8,110 bases of DNA, from assembly GCA_964564845.1 (NCBI GenBank), contig CAZMCN010000098.1:1-8110 (forward strand). Reading direction: 5' to 3'. The position numbers and the translations under genes were made by a program. Source of the DNA: CAYXPG01 sp964564845. Its GTDB lineage: Bacteria > Planctomycetota > Phycisphaerae > Sedimentisphaerales > Anaerobacaceae. The notes beneath the pieces are model-generated. The model was given only the letters and a program-made list of their open reading frames with translations. It had not been told where the DNA came from and ran no database searches. Positions within the stretch are counted from its first letter, which is position 1, and every line of letters begins with the position of its first letter. Positions 1 to 6,208 of this stretch are shown piece by piece.

Positions 1-53
1 AAAGAATAAAAACGTAAAACACTAATGAACGTTAAGGCCATTTACACAGTTAT

Positions 54-860
54 CTAAACAGACCCGATTGCTTCGGAAGGTTCAGTCACTTCTGCTTTTG
101 CTGGCTCTGTTTTGATTGCTTTCGTTTTTCTTTTCTTTTTTTGTTGGGGTTCTATTTTTACCTTTGACAACTCGATCGCTGCATTTTCGTTAAGAATCTT
201 CCTGATTCCTTTTATCAAGTCTTCGCGTGCAATCATCACACCCGTATTCTTTCTCAGAACACGACGGAGCACCCTTGTGCTGTCTTGACTAATTAATGCG
301 TTGAGAAGACTATTCGCTGAAAGAACCGTGGCTTTTTCCCACAATTTTTTTAGACTACCTTTTTTTACTTTCTTGTAGCTTATCACGTCGAATTTGGCTG
401 CTAGTTCAGCTATGTCATCTGTTAGTAAGTTCCAATGTTCAATTGGTTTAGTTTTGGGAGGCTGGCCAAATTCGACATGGTATAACCGCCAGTCTCGACT
501 ATTTGTGAGTAAAACCCATTCACAACCTGAATCTATAGCATAAGAAGTTACTTGTTTAAGATGCTTTAAGGCTAAGTCAACTCCGACGCGTTTTAACTCA
601 ACCATCATAATCGGTTCAGCATCAGAGCCGGGCTTAAGCTGGACAGCAAAATCTACGTGTTCAGTTTCCCCTGCACCTTTAACGGCTTTCTCGCGGCTGA
701 GATGGTCAAAAGCACTGTAACCCATTATCATCTCAAATATACGTTCAACCCTTCGTCTTGTCTCAGCCTCATTGCCATCAGCCTTCATTAGCTTTTCAAC
801 TAATCTGCGAGAATCGGCAATCTTGCGTCTTATTTCTTTGTCAATCCCCTTACGCGGCAT
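54..860 (-). CDS. Orphan type I restriction HsdR N-terminal-domain-like PD-(D/E)xK protein
   Basis: This 268-residue protein resembles the N-terminal nuclease domain of type I restriction R subunits, but without the helicase motor or HsdM/HsdS partners nearby. An N-terminal helical part (about residues 8-50) carries conserved acidic residues and a GYSAFDHL stretch. The PD-(D/E)xK core follows: D70 in HVDFAVQL, then E88 and K90 in MMVELKR. Next come QVTSYA (residues 103-108, the Q-x3-Y element of HsdR nucleases) and WVLLTNSRDWRLY (115-127), typical of this domain. The C-terminal tail (about 238-268) is rich in Lys, Glu, Ala and Pro and is probably disordered. The ATG start is preceded by a strong AAGGGGAG ribosome binding site four bases away. 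Stand-alone copies of this domain are common and of unknown role; defence or DNA repair is possible but not shown. Codon use looks A+T-richer than the operon to its right, which would fit lateral acquisition. The domain call is fairly secure; the function is not. Confidence 0.75.
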   Translation of the reverse strand: MPRKGIDKEIRRKIADSRRLVEKLMKADGNEAETRRRVERIFEMIMGYSAFDHLSREKAVKGAGETEHVDFAVQLKPGSDAEPIMMVELKRVGVDLALKHLKQVTSYAIDSGCEWVLLTNSRDWRLYHVEFGQPPKTKPIEHWNLLTDDIAELAAKFDVISYKKVKKGSLKKLWEKATVLSANSLLNALISQDSTRVLRRVLRKNTGVMIAREDLIKGIRKILNENAAIELSKVKIEPQQKKKRKTKAIKTEPAKAEVTEPSEAIGSV

Positions 861-886
861 TTTCTCCCCTTTCGAAAAAGTTTATA

Positions 887-915
887 AATATCTCCTACCA
901 AGAAAATCGTATCAA
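887..915 (-). promoter_or_regulatory. Putative promoter of the HsdR-N-like gene
   Basis: On the minus strand a TTGATA -35-like box (915-910) is followed after 17 bases by GATATT (892-887), or after 19 bases by TATTTA (890-885). Both lie 25-30 bases upstream of the ATG. The -35 box overlaps the left arm of the inverted repeat at 913-936. The boxes are imperfect, so this is only a plausible promoter. Confidence 0.35.
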
Positions 916-936
916 AGCTTGATAACATAAGCTTTG
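913..936. promoter_or_regulatory. Perfect 8-bp inverted repeat, candidate operator
   Basis: CAAAGCTT (913-920) and AAGCTTTG (929-936) form a perfect inverted repeat separated by eight bases (GATAACAT). It lies 53-76 bases upstream of the start of the HsdR-N-like gene and overlaps the probable -35 box. It has no T-run, so it does not look like a terminator. A dimeric repressor site is the simplest reading, but no regulator gene is adjacent. Confidence 0.4.
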
Positions 937-1149
937 TAGATACCCAAAAAACTGTATATCCGCCATTATCATTTTCTCCCGTCCTGCCTTTGAGCTAAAA
1001 AGGCCAAGAGACAATATAGTTATACAGCTTCCCTACCGACAGTTAAAGAAAAAAAAGGGGGAGAATATTGAATGGTTCTGCCACAGGTATCGAATAAGGA
1101 ATTATGAAGTGGATTTGGTGCCACTGACTACGCAGGGGTGAGGATTCGG

Positions 1150-1377
1150 TTAGAAGACCAGGGCGATGAATAGCATCAGGGCGGCTACGACGGCAATAAT
1201 GAAAGTGATTGATGACCATTTGAGGTATCTTGCATAAACGGGGTGGCTTTCTTCAAACTCGTAATAATATTCGTCCAAATCAGAATCTTTCGGGCGCAGA
1301 CGAAGCTTTACGTAAATGTGGGCGGCAAGGGCTATTAGAAACAGCGGCCCTGCAATGATATAAAGAATAGAGTCCAT
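1150..1377 (-). CDS. Small two-helix inner-membrane protein, function unknown
   Basis: This 75-residue protein is not one I can assign to a named family. It has two clear hydrophobic segments, residues about 4-23 (ILYIIAGPLFLIALAAHIYV) and about 55-75 at the very C-terminus. Between them is a 30-residue polar loop that starts basic (KLRLRPK) and then turns strongly acidic and aromatic (DSDLDEYYYEFEE). By the positive-inside rule the basic start of the loop suggests that the loop, or at least its first part, faces the cytoplasm, giving a hairpin with both ends outside. The start is ATG, with a weak GGGAAAA upstream, and a good promoter precedes it. The gene diverges from pfp. The hydrophobic pattern and promoter support a real gene; its role is unknown. 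Confidence 0.65.
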   Translation of the reverse strand: MDSILYIIAGPLFLIALAAHIYVKLRLRPKDSDLDEYYYEFEESHPVYARYLKWSSITFIIAVVAALMLFIALVF

Positions 1378-1395
1378 AATTATTTTCCCGCTGTT

Positions 1396-1423
1396 ATGAT
1401 ATCAAAAAGATTGCTGTCGGCAA
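1396..1423 (-). promoter_or_regulatory. Promoter of the 75-residue membrane protein gene
   Basis: Read on the minus strand, TTGCCG (1423-1418) and TATCAT (1401-1396) are separated by 16 bases. This is a good sigma70-type arrangement about 20 bases upstream of the ATG at 1377. It lies back to back with the pfp promoter in the same 165-base divergent region. Confidence 0.5.
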
Positions 1424-1467
1424 GAGAAATCCCTGTGCTGTTTGGGATGAGTTGTAAAATTTGAGCG

Positions 1468-1495
1468 TGGACAAAGGGATAAAAAAGATTATAAT
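1468..1495 (+). promoter_or_regulatory. Promoter of the pfp-led operon
   Basis: TGGACA (1468-1473, five of six matches to the -35 consensus) and a perfect TATAAT (1490-1495) are separated by 16 bases. Transcription would start near 1502, leaving a leader of about 40 bases before the GTG start of pfp. This is the strongest promoter visible in the window and could serve the whole + strand gene run. I see no separate strong promoter before the downstream genes. Confidence 0.65.
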
Positions 1496-1542
1496 GCAAG
1501 CGACTGAACAAAATCTTAAAATCCTGCAGGAGAATAATCGCT

Positions 1543-2811
1543 GTGAGTTCAAAGTTTAATGCAATTGTGGCGCAGTCGGGCGGGCCGACAGCGGTGATAA
1601 ATTCGAGTGTCTGCGGTGTTGTTCAGGAAGCGCTTAAATCGGGGGAAATCGGTCGGTTTTATGGTGCAACCAACGGTATATTGGGCGTGTTAAAAGAAGA
1701 ATTATTTGACATTTCGGCGGAGAAGCCGGAAAGCATCGAGGCGTTGAAACAGACGCCGGCTGCTGCACTTGGCTCGTGCAGATATAAGCTCAAATCGCTG
1801 GAAGATTCCAGGGCGGACTACGAAAGAATATTGGATGTGTTCAGGGCACACGATATTCATTATTTTTTCTATGCCGGCGGTAACGACTCTATGGACACCG
1901 CTGATAAGGTAAATAAGCTGGCCGAAGAAACGGGATACGAACTGGTTTGTATAGGTATCCCAAAGACTGTCGATAACGACCTTGCCTGTACCGACCATTG
2001 CCCTGGTTACGGCAGCGTGGCGAAATATGTTGCTACCTGTGCGGCTGAGGCCGGTCGGGACACCGAGGCACTTTATACGACAGATACCTGCACAATACTG
2101 GAGGTGATGGGCAGAGATACCGGCTGGATAGCGGCGGCGACAGGGCTTGCGGCACGGAGTCGAGAAGACGCGCCACATCTTATATATATGCCCGAATCAG
2201 TTTTTTCTTTTGAAAAACTTATCAGCGATGTCGGAGAAGTGCTTAAGGACTTAGGCAGAGTGTTTATCGTCGCAGGTGAAGGTCTTAAAGACGAAAACGG
2301 AGGCTATATAACGGCTGATACCGGAAGATTCGGCAGAGACAGTTTCGGTCATCAGCAATTGGGCGGTGCAGCAGAGATACTCAAAGCTGTAATCGAAAAA
2401 GAGGTTGGTATAAAAGTGCGTTTCAATAAATTAGGTACAAATCAGCGAAGCGCGATACACTTTGCATCGCTGAGAGATGTGAACGAGGCCTATATGTGCG
2501 GACAGGCGGCGGTTAAAGCAGCCTTAAGTGGTGAAAACGGCAAAATGGTTACTCTCATCCGCCGGAACGGGGCTGAATATAAAAGCACAACGGGTCTGGC
2601 AGAGCTTAGCGAGGTGGCCAACGGCGAAAAGAAAGTGCCAAGAGAGTACATAAACGAGGATGGAAACCACATCACAGATGCAATGCGCGATTATGTAAGG
2701 CCTTTAGTGCAGGGGCAGGCACCGATTACAATCGGCAAAGATGGTTTGCCGGTATTTATGAGATTTGAACGTAAAGCGTTGGAAAAAAAGCTGCCGGATT
2801 ACAGGTGTTAA
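1543..2811 (+). CDS. pfp: Pyrophosphate-dependent 6-phosphofructokinase
   Basis: This 422-residue enzyme phosphorylates fructose 6-phosphate to fructose 1,6-bisphosphate in the cytoplasm. The phosphofructokinase motifs are in order: SGGPTAVINSS (12-22), GATNGILGVL (41-50), AGGNDSMDT (111-119), PKTVDNDLACT (140-150) with catalytic Asp144, GYGSVAKY (155-162) and EVMGRDTGWIA (187-197). Two residues indicate PPi rather than ATP as phosphoryl donor: Asp115, where ATP enzymes have Gly (E. coli Gly104), and Lys141, where they have Gly (E. coli Gly124). PPi enzymes run reversibly, and some also phosphorylate sedoheptulose 7-phosphate. GTG is taken as the start because AGGAG lies 10 bases upstream and the protein then begins just before the first beta strand. 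The gene leads the operon and ends one base before the ATG of the uxaE remnant, so the two are translationally linked. Pairing with gnd downstream fits pentose-phosphate carbon flow. The family is certain; donor specificity is inferred from residues. Confidence 0.92.
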   Translation: MSSKFNAIVAQSGGPTAVINSSVCGVVQEALKSGEIGRFYGATNGILGVLKEELFDISAEKPESIEALKQTPAAALGSCRYKLKSLEDSRADYERILDVFRAHDIHYFFYAGGNDSMDTADKVNKLAEETGYELVCIGIPKTVDNDLACTDHCPGYGSVAKYVATCAAEAGRDTEALYTTDTCTILEVMGRDTGWIAAATGLAARSREDAPHLIYMPESVFSFEKLISDVGEVLKDLGRVFIVAGEGLKDENGGYITADTGRFGRDSFGHQQLGGAAEILKAVIEKEVGIKVRFNKLGTNQRSAIHFASLRDVNEAYMCGQAAVKAALSGENGKMVTLIRRNGAEYKSTTGLAELSEVANGEKKVPREYINEDGNHITDAMRDYVRPLVQGQAPITIGKDGLPVFMRFERKALEKKLPDYRC

Positions 2812-2812
2812 T

Positions 2813-3042
2813 ATGATTTTGGAAAAGTATTCATTCGGAGTCGGTGACAGATTCGGCAGGCAGGGAAAAGCTCAAGTGCAGGCAATAATCAATGCTAAAG
2901 GTGAAGGTATTGATATTACGCCGGTCTGGAACAAATCGCACAAAATGTTACTGAAAATATTTACGAGCGACATATAAAACCTATCTTTATACCCTTGAGG
3001 GTAATAAATTCCCGCGACGGGGATTGTAACTTATTGTTTTAA
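2813..3042 (+). pseudogene. uxaE: Internally deleted uxaE (tagaturonate/fructuronate epimerase) remnant
   Basis: The ATG at 2813 follows pfp by one base and has AGGTG five bases upstream. It opens 43 codons that match, from memory, the N-terminus of the D-tagaturonate 3-epimerase (UxaE) family: EKYSFGVGDRFGRQGKAQ, then DITPVWNKSHK. The frame then runs into unrelated residues and stops at 2975-2977. In another frame, starting at about 2941, the DNA encodes NVTENIYERHIKPIFI. This closely resembles the C-terminal end of the same family (NVT-x-N-[LI]-[FY]-ERH-x-KP-x-FI). That frame stops at 3040-3042, somewhat beyond where relatives end. The gene is thus its two ends fused near 2938-2947, with most of the protein missing (over 300 codons, judging from remembered family length) and the reading frame broken. 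The remaining 54-residue product cannot contain the catalytic barrel or the metal site. An assembly collapse must be considered. The full-length enzyme would feed fructuronate to the next gene, uxuB. Confidence 0.7.
2990..3024 (+). repeat. Tandem hairpins inside and after the uxaE tail
   Basis: Two short stems lie next to each other. TACCC-TTGA-GGGTA (2990-3003) has five pairs. ATTCCCG-CGA-CGGGGAT (3008-3024) has seven pairs, including one G-T wobble. No T-run follows, so they are not an obvious rho-independent terminator. They could stall ribosomes, stabilise the mRNA of uxuB, or be chance structure in the fragment tail. Confidence 0.35.
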
Positions 3043-3112
3043 AGGTACTTACCCGCGAGCAAACGTGCGATTTCTTTTCGTGAGCACTATATAGCATAGG
3101 AAAAGGATAAAA

Positions 3113-3931
3113 ATGAAAGAACTATTTGATATTAAAGATAAATGTATTGTGATTACAGGCGGCGCGGGGGTTCTGGGCGGTGAGATGGCCAGGCAGTTGG
3201 CTCGGCGCGGGGGTAAAATCTGCATAGTTGACTACGATGCCTTCCGCGCTAATAAAATATGCAAAGAAATCGAGAAGGAAGGCAATTTTGCTATTGCCGT
3301 CCAGGCCGATGTTCTGGATAAGAGAGAAATCGAGGAGGCTTTTATCTGCACGGCCGAAAGTATGGGGCGGGTGGACGTGCTCATAAACGCCGCCGGCGGC
3401 AACAAGAAGGAAGCTACCACGTCAGAGGACTTGTCATTTTTTGATTTGTCAGCTGAAGCAGTTAAGTCTGTGTTCGACCTGAATTTTGCAGGTACTTTTT
3501 TGCCGAGCCAGGTTTTCGGCAAGCATATTGCTGAAAGAGGAAACGGGGTTATCATAAATGTATCGAGTATGAACGCGTTCAGGCCGTTGACGAAAATTGC
3601 AGCTTATTCTGCTGCAAAAGCAGCGGTGAGTAATTTCACACAATGGCTGGCGGTACATATGTGCCAAAACTACTCGAAGGATATTCGAGTCAATGCCCTT
3701 GCGCCGGGATTTTTCCTTACCGAGCAAAACCGGTTCCTCTTAACTGACGAAAAAACGAGCGAGTTAACCCAGCGCGGTAAAACCATCATTGACCATACAC
3801 CTATGGCAAGATTTGGTAAGCCGGAAGAATTGATTGGAACTGTTTTGTGGCTGATAAGCGATGCTGCAAAATTCGTTACAGGAATCGTAGTGCCTGTTGA
3901 CGGAGGTTTTTCAGCCTTCAGTGGTGTCTGA
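3113..3931 (+). CDS. uxuB: D-fructuronate reductase (D-mannonate oxidoreductase), SDR type
   Basis: This 272-residue short-chain dehydrogenase/reductase reduces D-fructuronate to D-mannonate with NAD(P)H in the cytoplasm. The cofactor fold shows TGGAGVLG (15-22), Asp40 after the second strand (suggesting NAD preference), Asp66 in QADV and NAAGGN (92-97). The catalytic set is Asn124, Ser152, Tyr165 and Lys169 (Y-S-A-A-K). Specificity features match the YjmF-type fructuronate reductases I know from Bacillus: the block ISSMNAFRPLTKI, here with V for the first I, plus APGFFLTEQNR (197-207), HTPMARFGKPEELIGT (228-243) and the C-terminal VPVDGGFSAFSGV. This is the SDR type, not the larger E. coli UxuB family. 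Full length is retained and AAGGA lies five bases upstream of the ATG. It sits directly after the uxaE remnant, whose intact product would supply its substrate. Confidence 0.88.
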   Translation: MKELFDIKDKCIVITGGAGVLGGEMARQLARRGGKICIVDYDAFRANKICKEIEKEGNFAIAVQADVLDKREIEEAFICTAESMGRVDVLINAAGGNKKEATTSEDLSFFDLSAEAVKSVFDLNFAGTFLPSQVFGKHIAERGNGVIINVSSMNAFRPLTKIAAYSAAKAAVSNFTQWLAVHMCQNYSKDIRVNALAPGFFLTEQNRFLLTDEKTSELTQRGKTIIDHTPMARFGKPEELIGTVLWLISDAAKFVTGIVVPVDGGFSAFSGV

Positions 3932-3974
3932 GGAGAAATTGATTGTTAATTGATGATTTATTAGAGAAGGAAAA

Positions 3975-4886
3975 ATGGTGGATATTGATGCGGCGAAGCC
4001 GCTGAGAGATTTTGAGCCGAAGCATAAATTTTTTGTTGGTATTGATTCGGACGGCTGTGTTTTCGATACGATGGGGATAAAACAGCGGGAATGTTTTTGT
4101 CCGTGGATGATTGGCTGTTTTGGTCTGCAGCCGGTCGCCCAGGCTGCTCGTGAATGCAAGGAATTTGCAGATTTATTTTCCAGGACGCGCGGCGGCAATC
4201 GGCATAAGACATTGAAACGTATCCTGGCCGAACTTTTACCGACTCATCCGATGGTCAAGGCCAGGAATTTTAATGTGCCGCAGTTACCACATTATTTCGC
4301 ATGGGTTGATGATGCTGAAAGTCTGCTTAGCAATGACGGGCTTAAAGATGCAATCGCCAAGGAGTCAAATGCCAGGGCCAAGAAGGAATTAGAACAGGTG
4401 CTTCAATGGAGTGAGCGGGTCAACTGGACGATTGAAAAGATTGTTAAAGACGTGCCGCCTTTTCCATACGTGCGTGAAACGCTGGAAAAGATTTCACTAC
4501 TGGCTGATATTATCGTGGTATCATCCACGCCTTACGAAGCGCTCGGGCGTGAATGGGCCGAACACGATATTGCCAAATATGCTGGTGTCATGGCCGGTCA
4601 GGAGATGGGGACGAAAAAGGAACACTTGGCTCTTGCGGCGGGAGATAAATATGAGCCAAACAATGTTCTTATGATAGGCGATGCGCCGGGTGATATGAAA
4701 GCGGCCATGGCCAATAACGCCTTGTTTTATCCCATAAATCCGGGCAGTGAAATAGAGTCGTGGAAAAGGCTACACGATGAGGCGTTTGAGAGATTTGTCA
4801 ATGGCCGGTATGCAGGCAGCTACGAAAAGAAACTAATTGCTGAATTTGATGAATGTTTGCCGGAAGAAGCGCCCTGGAAAAAGTAG
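3975..4886 (+). CDS. HAD-superfamily phosphohydrolase, substrate unknown
   Basis: This 303-residue cytoplasmic protein has the four HAD motifs. Motif I is GIDSDGCVFDT, with nucleophile Asp24 and general acid/base Asp26. Motif II is VVSSTP (181-186, Ser183 or Ser184). The motif III lysine is in GTKKEHL (Lys214 or Lys215). Motif IV is MIGDAPGD with Asp236 and Asp240. About 130 residues between motifs I and II (roughly 34-165) form a large, mainly helical C1-type cap containing RTRGGNRHKTL and a charged coiled stretch near 125-145. A phosphatase, or less likely a phosphomutase, of a sugar or sugar acid phosphate is expected. It lies between uxuB and the larA-like gene, 43 bases after the former and nearly abutting the latter, so its substrate is probably a pathway intermediate or damaged by-product. 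The ATG has AGAAGG four bases upstream. Superfamily is secure; I cannot name the reaction. Confidence 0.82.
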   Translation: MVDIDAAKPLRDFEPKHKFFVGIDSDGCVFDTMGIKQRECFCPWMIGCFGLQPVAQAARECKEFADLFSRTRGGNRHKTLKRILAELLPTHPMVKARNFNVPQLPHYFAWVDDAESLLSNDGLKDAIAKESNARAKKELEQVLQWSERVNWTIEKIVKDVPPFPYVRETLEKISLLADIIVVSSTPYEALGREWAEHDIAKYAGVMAGQEMGTKKEHLALAAGDKYEPNNVLMIGDAPGDMKAAMANNALFYPINPGSEIESWKRLHDEAFERFVNGRYAGSYEKKLIAEFDECLPEEAPWKK

Positions 4887-4888
4887 TA

Positions 4889-6166
4889 ATGGTAATCGAA
4901 CGACAGGACAAAGATAAAGGGCCTGGAGGCCAGCAGGTGCGCGAAGCGATTGTTGAGTTCTTTGCACAAAATGACTACAGTGGCAAACGTGTTCTGCTCT
5001 TAATCCCTGACAATACGCGTTCCGGGCCGGTTGGCGATGTGTTCAAGGAGATTTTTGATTGCATCGGCAAAAAAGCAAAAGCTGTCGATATTCTGGTTGC
5101 ACTCGGCACACATCAGCCAATGAGTGAAGAGCAGATATGCGGCAGATTAACTATAACTGCCGGCGAGCGCAGCAGTAAATACGCATCGATAAGATTTTTC
5201 AACCACGAATGGGACAGGCCGGAGACGTTTATCTCTATTGGGGAAATTACGGCTAAAGAGGTTGAAGAGATAAGCGGGGGATTGTTCTGTGAACAAGTTG
5301 ACGTTGCCGTCAATAAATTGATTTTCGATTACGATGAGTTTTTCATTCTTGGGCCTGTTTTTCCACACGAGGTTGTTGGTTTTTCAGGGGGGCACAAATA
5401 CATTTTTCCCGGAATTGCAGGGTCTGAGATAATAAACTTTTTTCACTGGCTTGGTGCGGTTGTTACAAATCCTCGTATAAACGGCAATAGGTGGACGCCG
5501 ACGCGAAAGGTGGTTGAAAAGGCGGCTTTTTTTATAAAAAAGCCCCGGCAGCTATTTGCCATAGTGGCTGTGGAGAACAAGCTCAAAGGGATATTCATCG
5601 GCGATTGTGTCGAGGCCTGGGAGAAGGCGGCTGAGCTGTCTGGGAAAGTGCATATTGTTTATAAAGATAAGCCGTATGAAACAGTTCTCGGTATTGCACC
5701 GAAGATGTATGATGATATGTGGACGGCTGGGAAGGTTATGTATAAGCTTGAGCCGGTAGTTGCCGATGGTGGAACACTGATTATCTATGCTCCGCATATT
5801 GATGAGATTTCATATACCCACGGTGAAAATATCGAGCAGGTCGGTTATCACACACGAGATTATTTTCTCAAACAGATGGATAAATTTGCCGGCATACCCC
5901 GGGCGGTGCTGGCACATTCCACGCACGTTAAAGGTATCGGCACTTACATTGACGGCGTCGAAAAACCGAGAATCAATGTTGTGCTTGCCACCGGCATCAG
6001 CAAGGGGTGTTGTGAAAAAGTCAACCTCGGATATATGGATTATAAGCAGATTAACACAGCCGATTACGAAAACAGAGAAGACGAAGGCGTTTTGGTCGTG
6101 CAGCACGCAGGGGAGGTGCTTCACAGGTTATCCAGTGGATATATACCGAGTATTCCCAACAAATGA
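4889..6166 (+). CDS. larA: LarA-superfamily nickel-pincer 2-hydroxyacid racemase/epimerase (possible mannonate/gluconate 2-epimerase)
   Basis: This 425-residue enzyme belongs to the lactate racemase superfamily, which moves hydride at C2 of 2-hydroxy acids using a covalently bound nickel-pincer nucleotide. Against Lactiplantibacillus plantarum LarA the residues align well. IPDNTR gives Asp41 and Arg44 (LarA Asp72, Arg75), and LGTH gives His75 (His108). PHEVVGFSGGHK gives His160 and Lys170 (His174 and cofactor-linking Lys184). FFHWLG gives His186 (nickel ligand His200). The spacings of 10 and 16 residues between the last three are identical to LarA. The cofactor site is therefore intact, and larB, larC and larE would be needed elsewhere in the genome. 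Substrate cannot be read from sequence. Known homologues act on lactate, malate, other hydroxyacids and D-gluconate (2-epimerisation to D-mannonate). Its position between uxuB and gnd favours the last. An upstream ATG at 4853 would overlap the HAD gene by 34 bases. I prefer 4889, which has GGAAAAAG upstream and follows the HAD stop by two bases. Confidence 0.88.
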   Translation: MVIERQDKDKGPGGQQVREAIVEFFAQNDYSGKRVLLLIPDNTRSGPVGDVFKEIFDCIGKKAKAVDILVALGTHQPMSEEQICGRLTITAGERSSKYASIRFFNHEWDRPETFISIGEITAKEVEEISGGLFCEQVDVAVNKLIFDYDEFFILGPVFPHEVVGFSGGHKYIFPGIAGSEIINFFHWLGAVVTNPRINGNRWTPTRKVVEKAAFFIKKPRQLFAIVAVENKLKGIFIGDCVEAWEKAAELSGKVHIVYKDKPYETVLGIAPKMYDDMWTAGKVMYKLEPVVADGGTLIIYAPHIDEISYTHGENIEQVGYHTRDYFLKQMDKFAGIPRAVLAHSTHVKGIGTYIDGVEKPRINVVLATGISKGCCEKVNLGYMDYKQINTADYENREDEGVLVVQHAGEVLHRLSSGYIPSIPNK

Positions 6167-6208
6167 TTTTTTTTTATAATAAGAATTGATTTAGAAGGAA
6201 TAACGAAG

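Larger units (their letters stand above)
861..1149. other. Intergenic spacer between the two minus-strand genes
   Basis: I find no convincing gene in these 289 bases; short reading frames on both strands stop within a dozen codons or so. The spacer contains the operator-like repeat at 913-936. It also holds a second 6-bp inverted repeat, GCCTTT (986-991) with AAAGGC (999-1004) around a seven-base loop, and a purine-rich stretch at about 1044-1065. The second hairpin has no adjacent T-run on either strand, so it is not a classical terminator for the membrane-protein gene read leftward into this region. Confidence 0.5.

Noticed and set aside
986..1004. GCCTTT/AAAGGC hairpin as terminator of the 75-residue membrane protein gene
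   Set aside because: No T-run follows on the minus strand (or the plus strand), and it is about 150 bases beyond the stop codon.
1702..2178. Long minus-strand open frame of 158 codons inside pfp
   Set aside because: It is antisense to conserved phosphofructokinase motifs, has no family resemblance and no ribosome binding site; a shadow of the pfp codon pattern.
3007..3030. Stem plus ATTGTAAC ending that resembles a CRISPR repeat (stem ATTCCCG/CGGGGAT followed by a near-ATTGAAAC tail)
   Set aside because: Only a single copy exists in the window, with no spacer-repeat periodicity and no cas genes. It also lies inside the trailing frame of the uxaE fragment.
3065..3093. Possible internal promoter before uxuB with TATATA at 3088-3093
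   Set aside because: The hexamer 17 bases upstream (GTGCGA) has little resemblance to a -35 box; too weak to annotate.
4853..4888. Upstream ATG that would extend the larA-like protein by 12 residues and overlap the HAD gene
   Set aside because: No ribosome binding site precedes it, and the extension has no family resemblance; ATG 4889 has a purine-rich site at a suitable distance.
5810..6124. Minus-strand 104-codon frame within the larA-like gene
   Set aside because: It is fully antisense to conserved coding sequence with no recognisable domain or start signal.
6161..6180. T-run right after the larA-like stop as a possible rho-independent terminator
   Set aside because: There is no G+C-rich hairpin immediately upstream, and gnd follows only 42 bases after the stop on the same strand without its own clear promoter.
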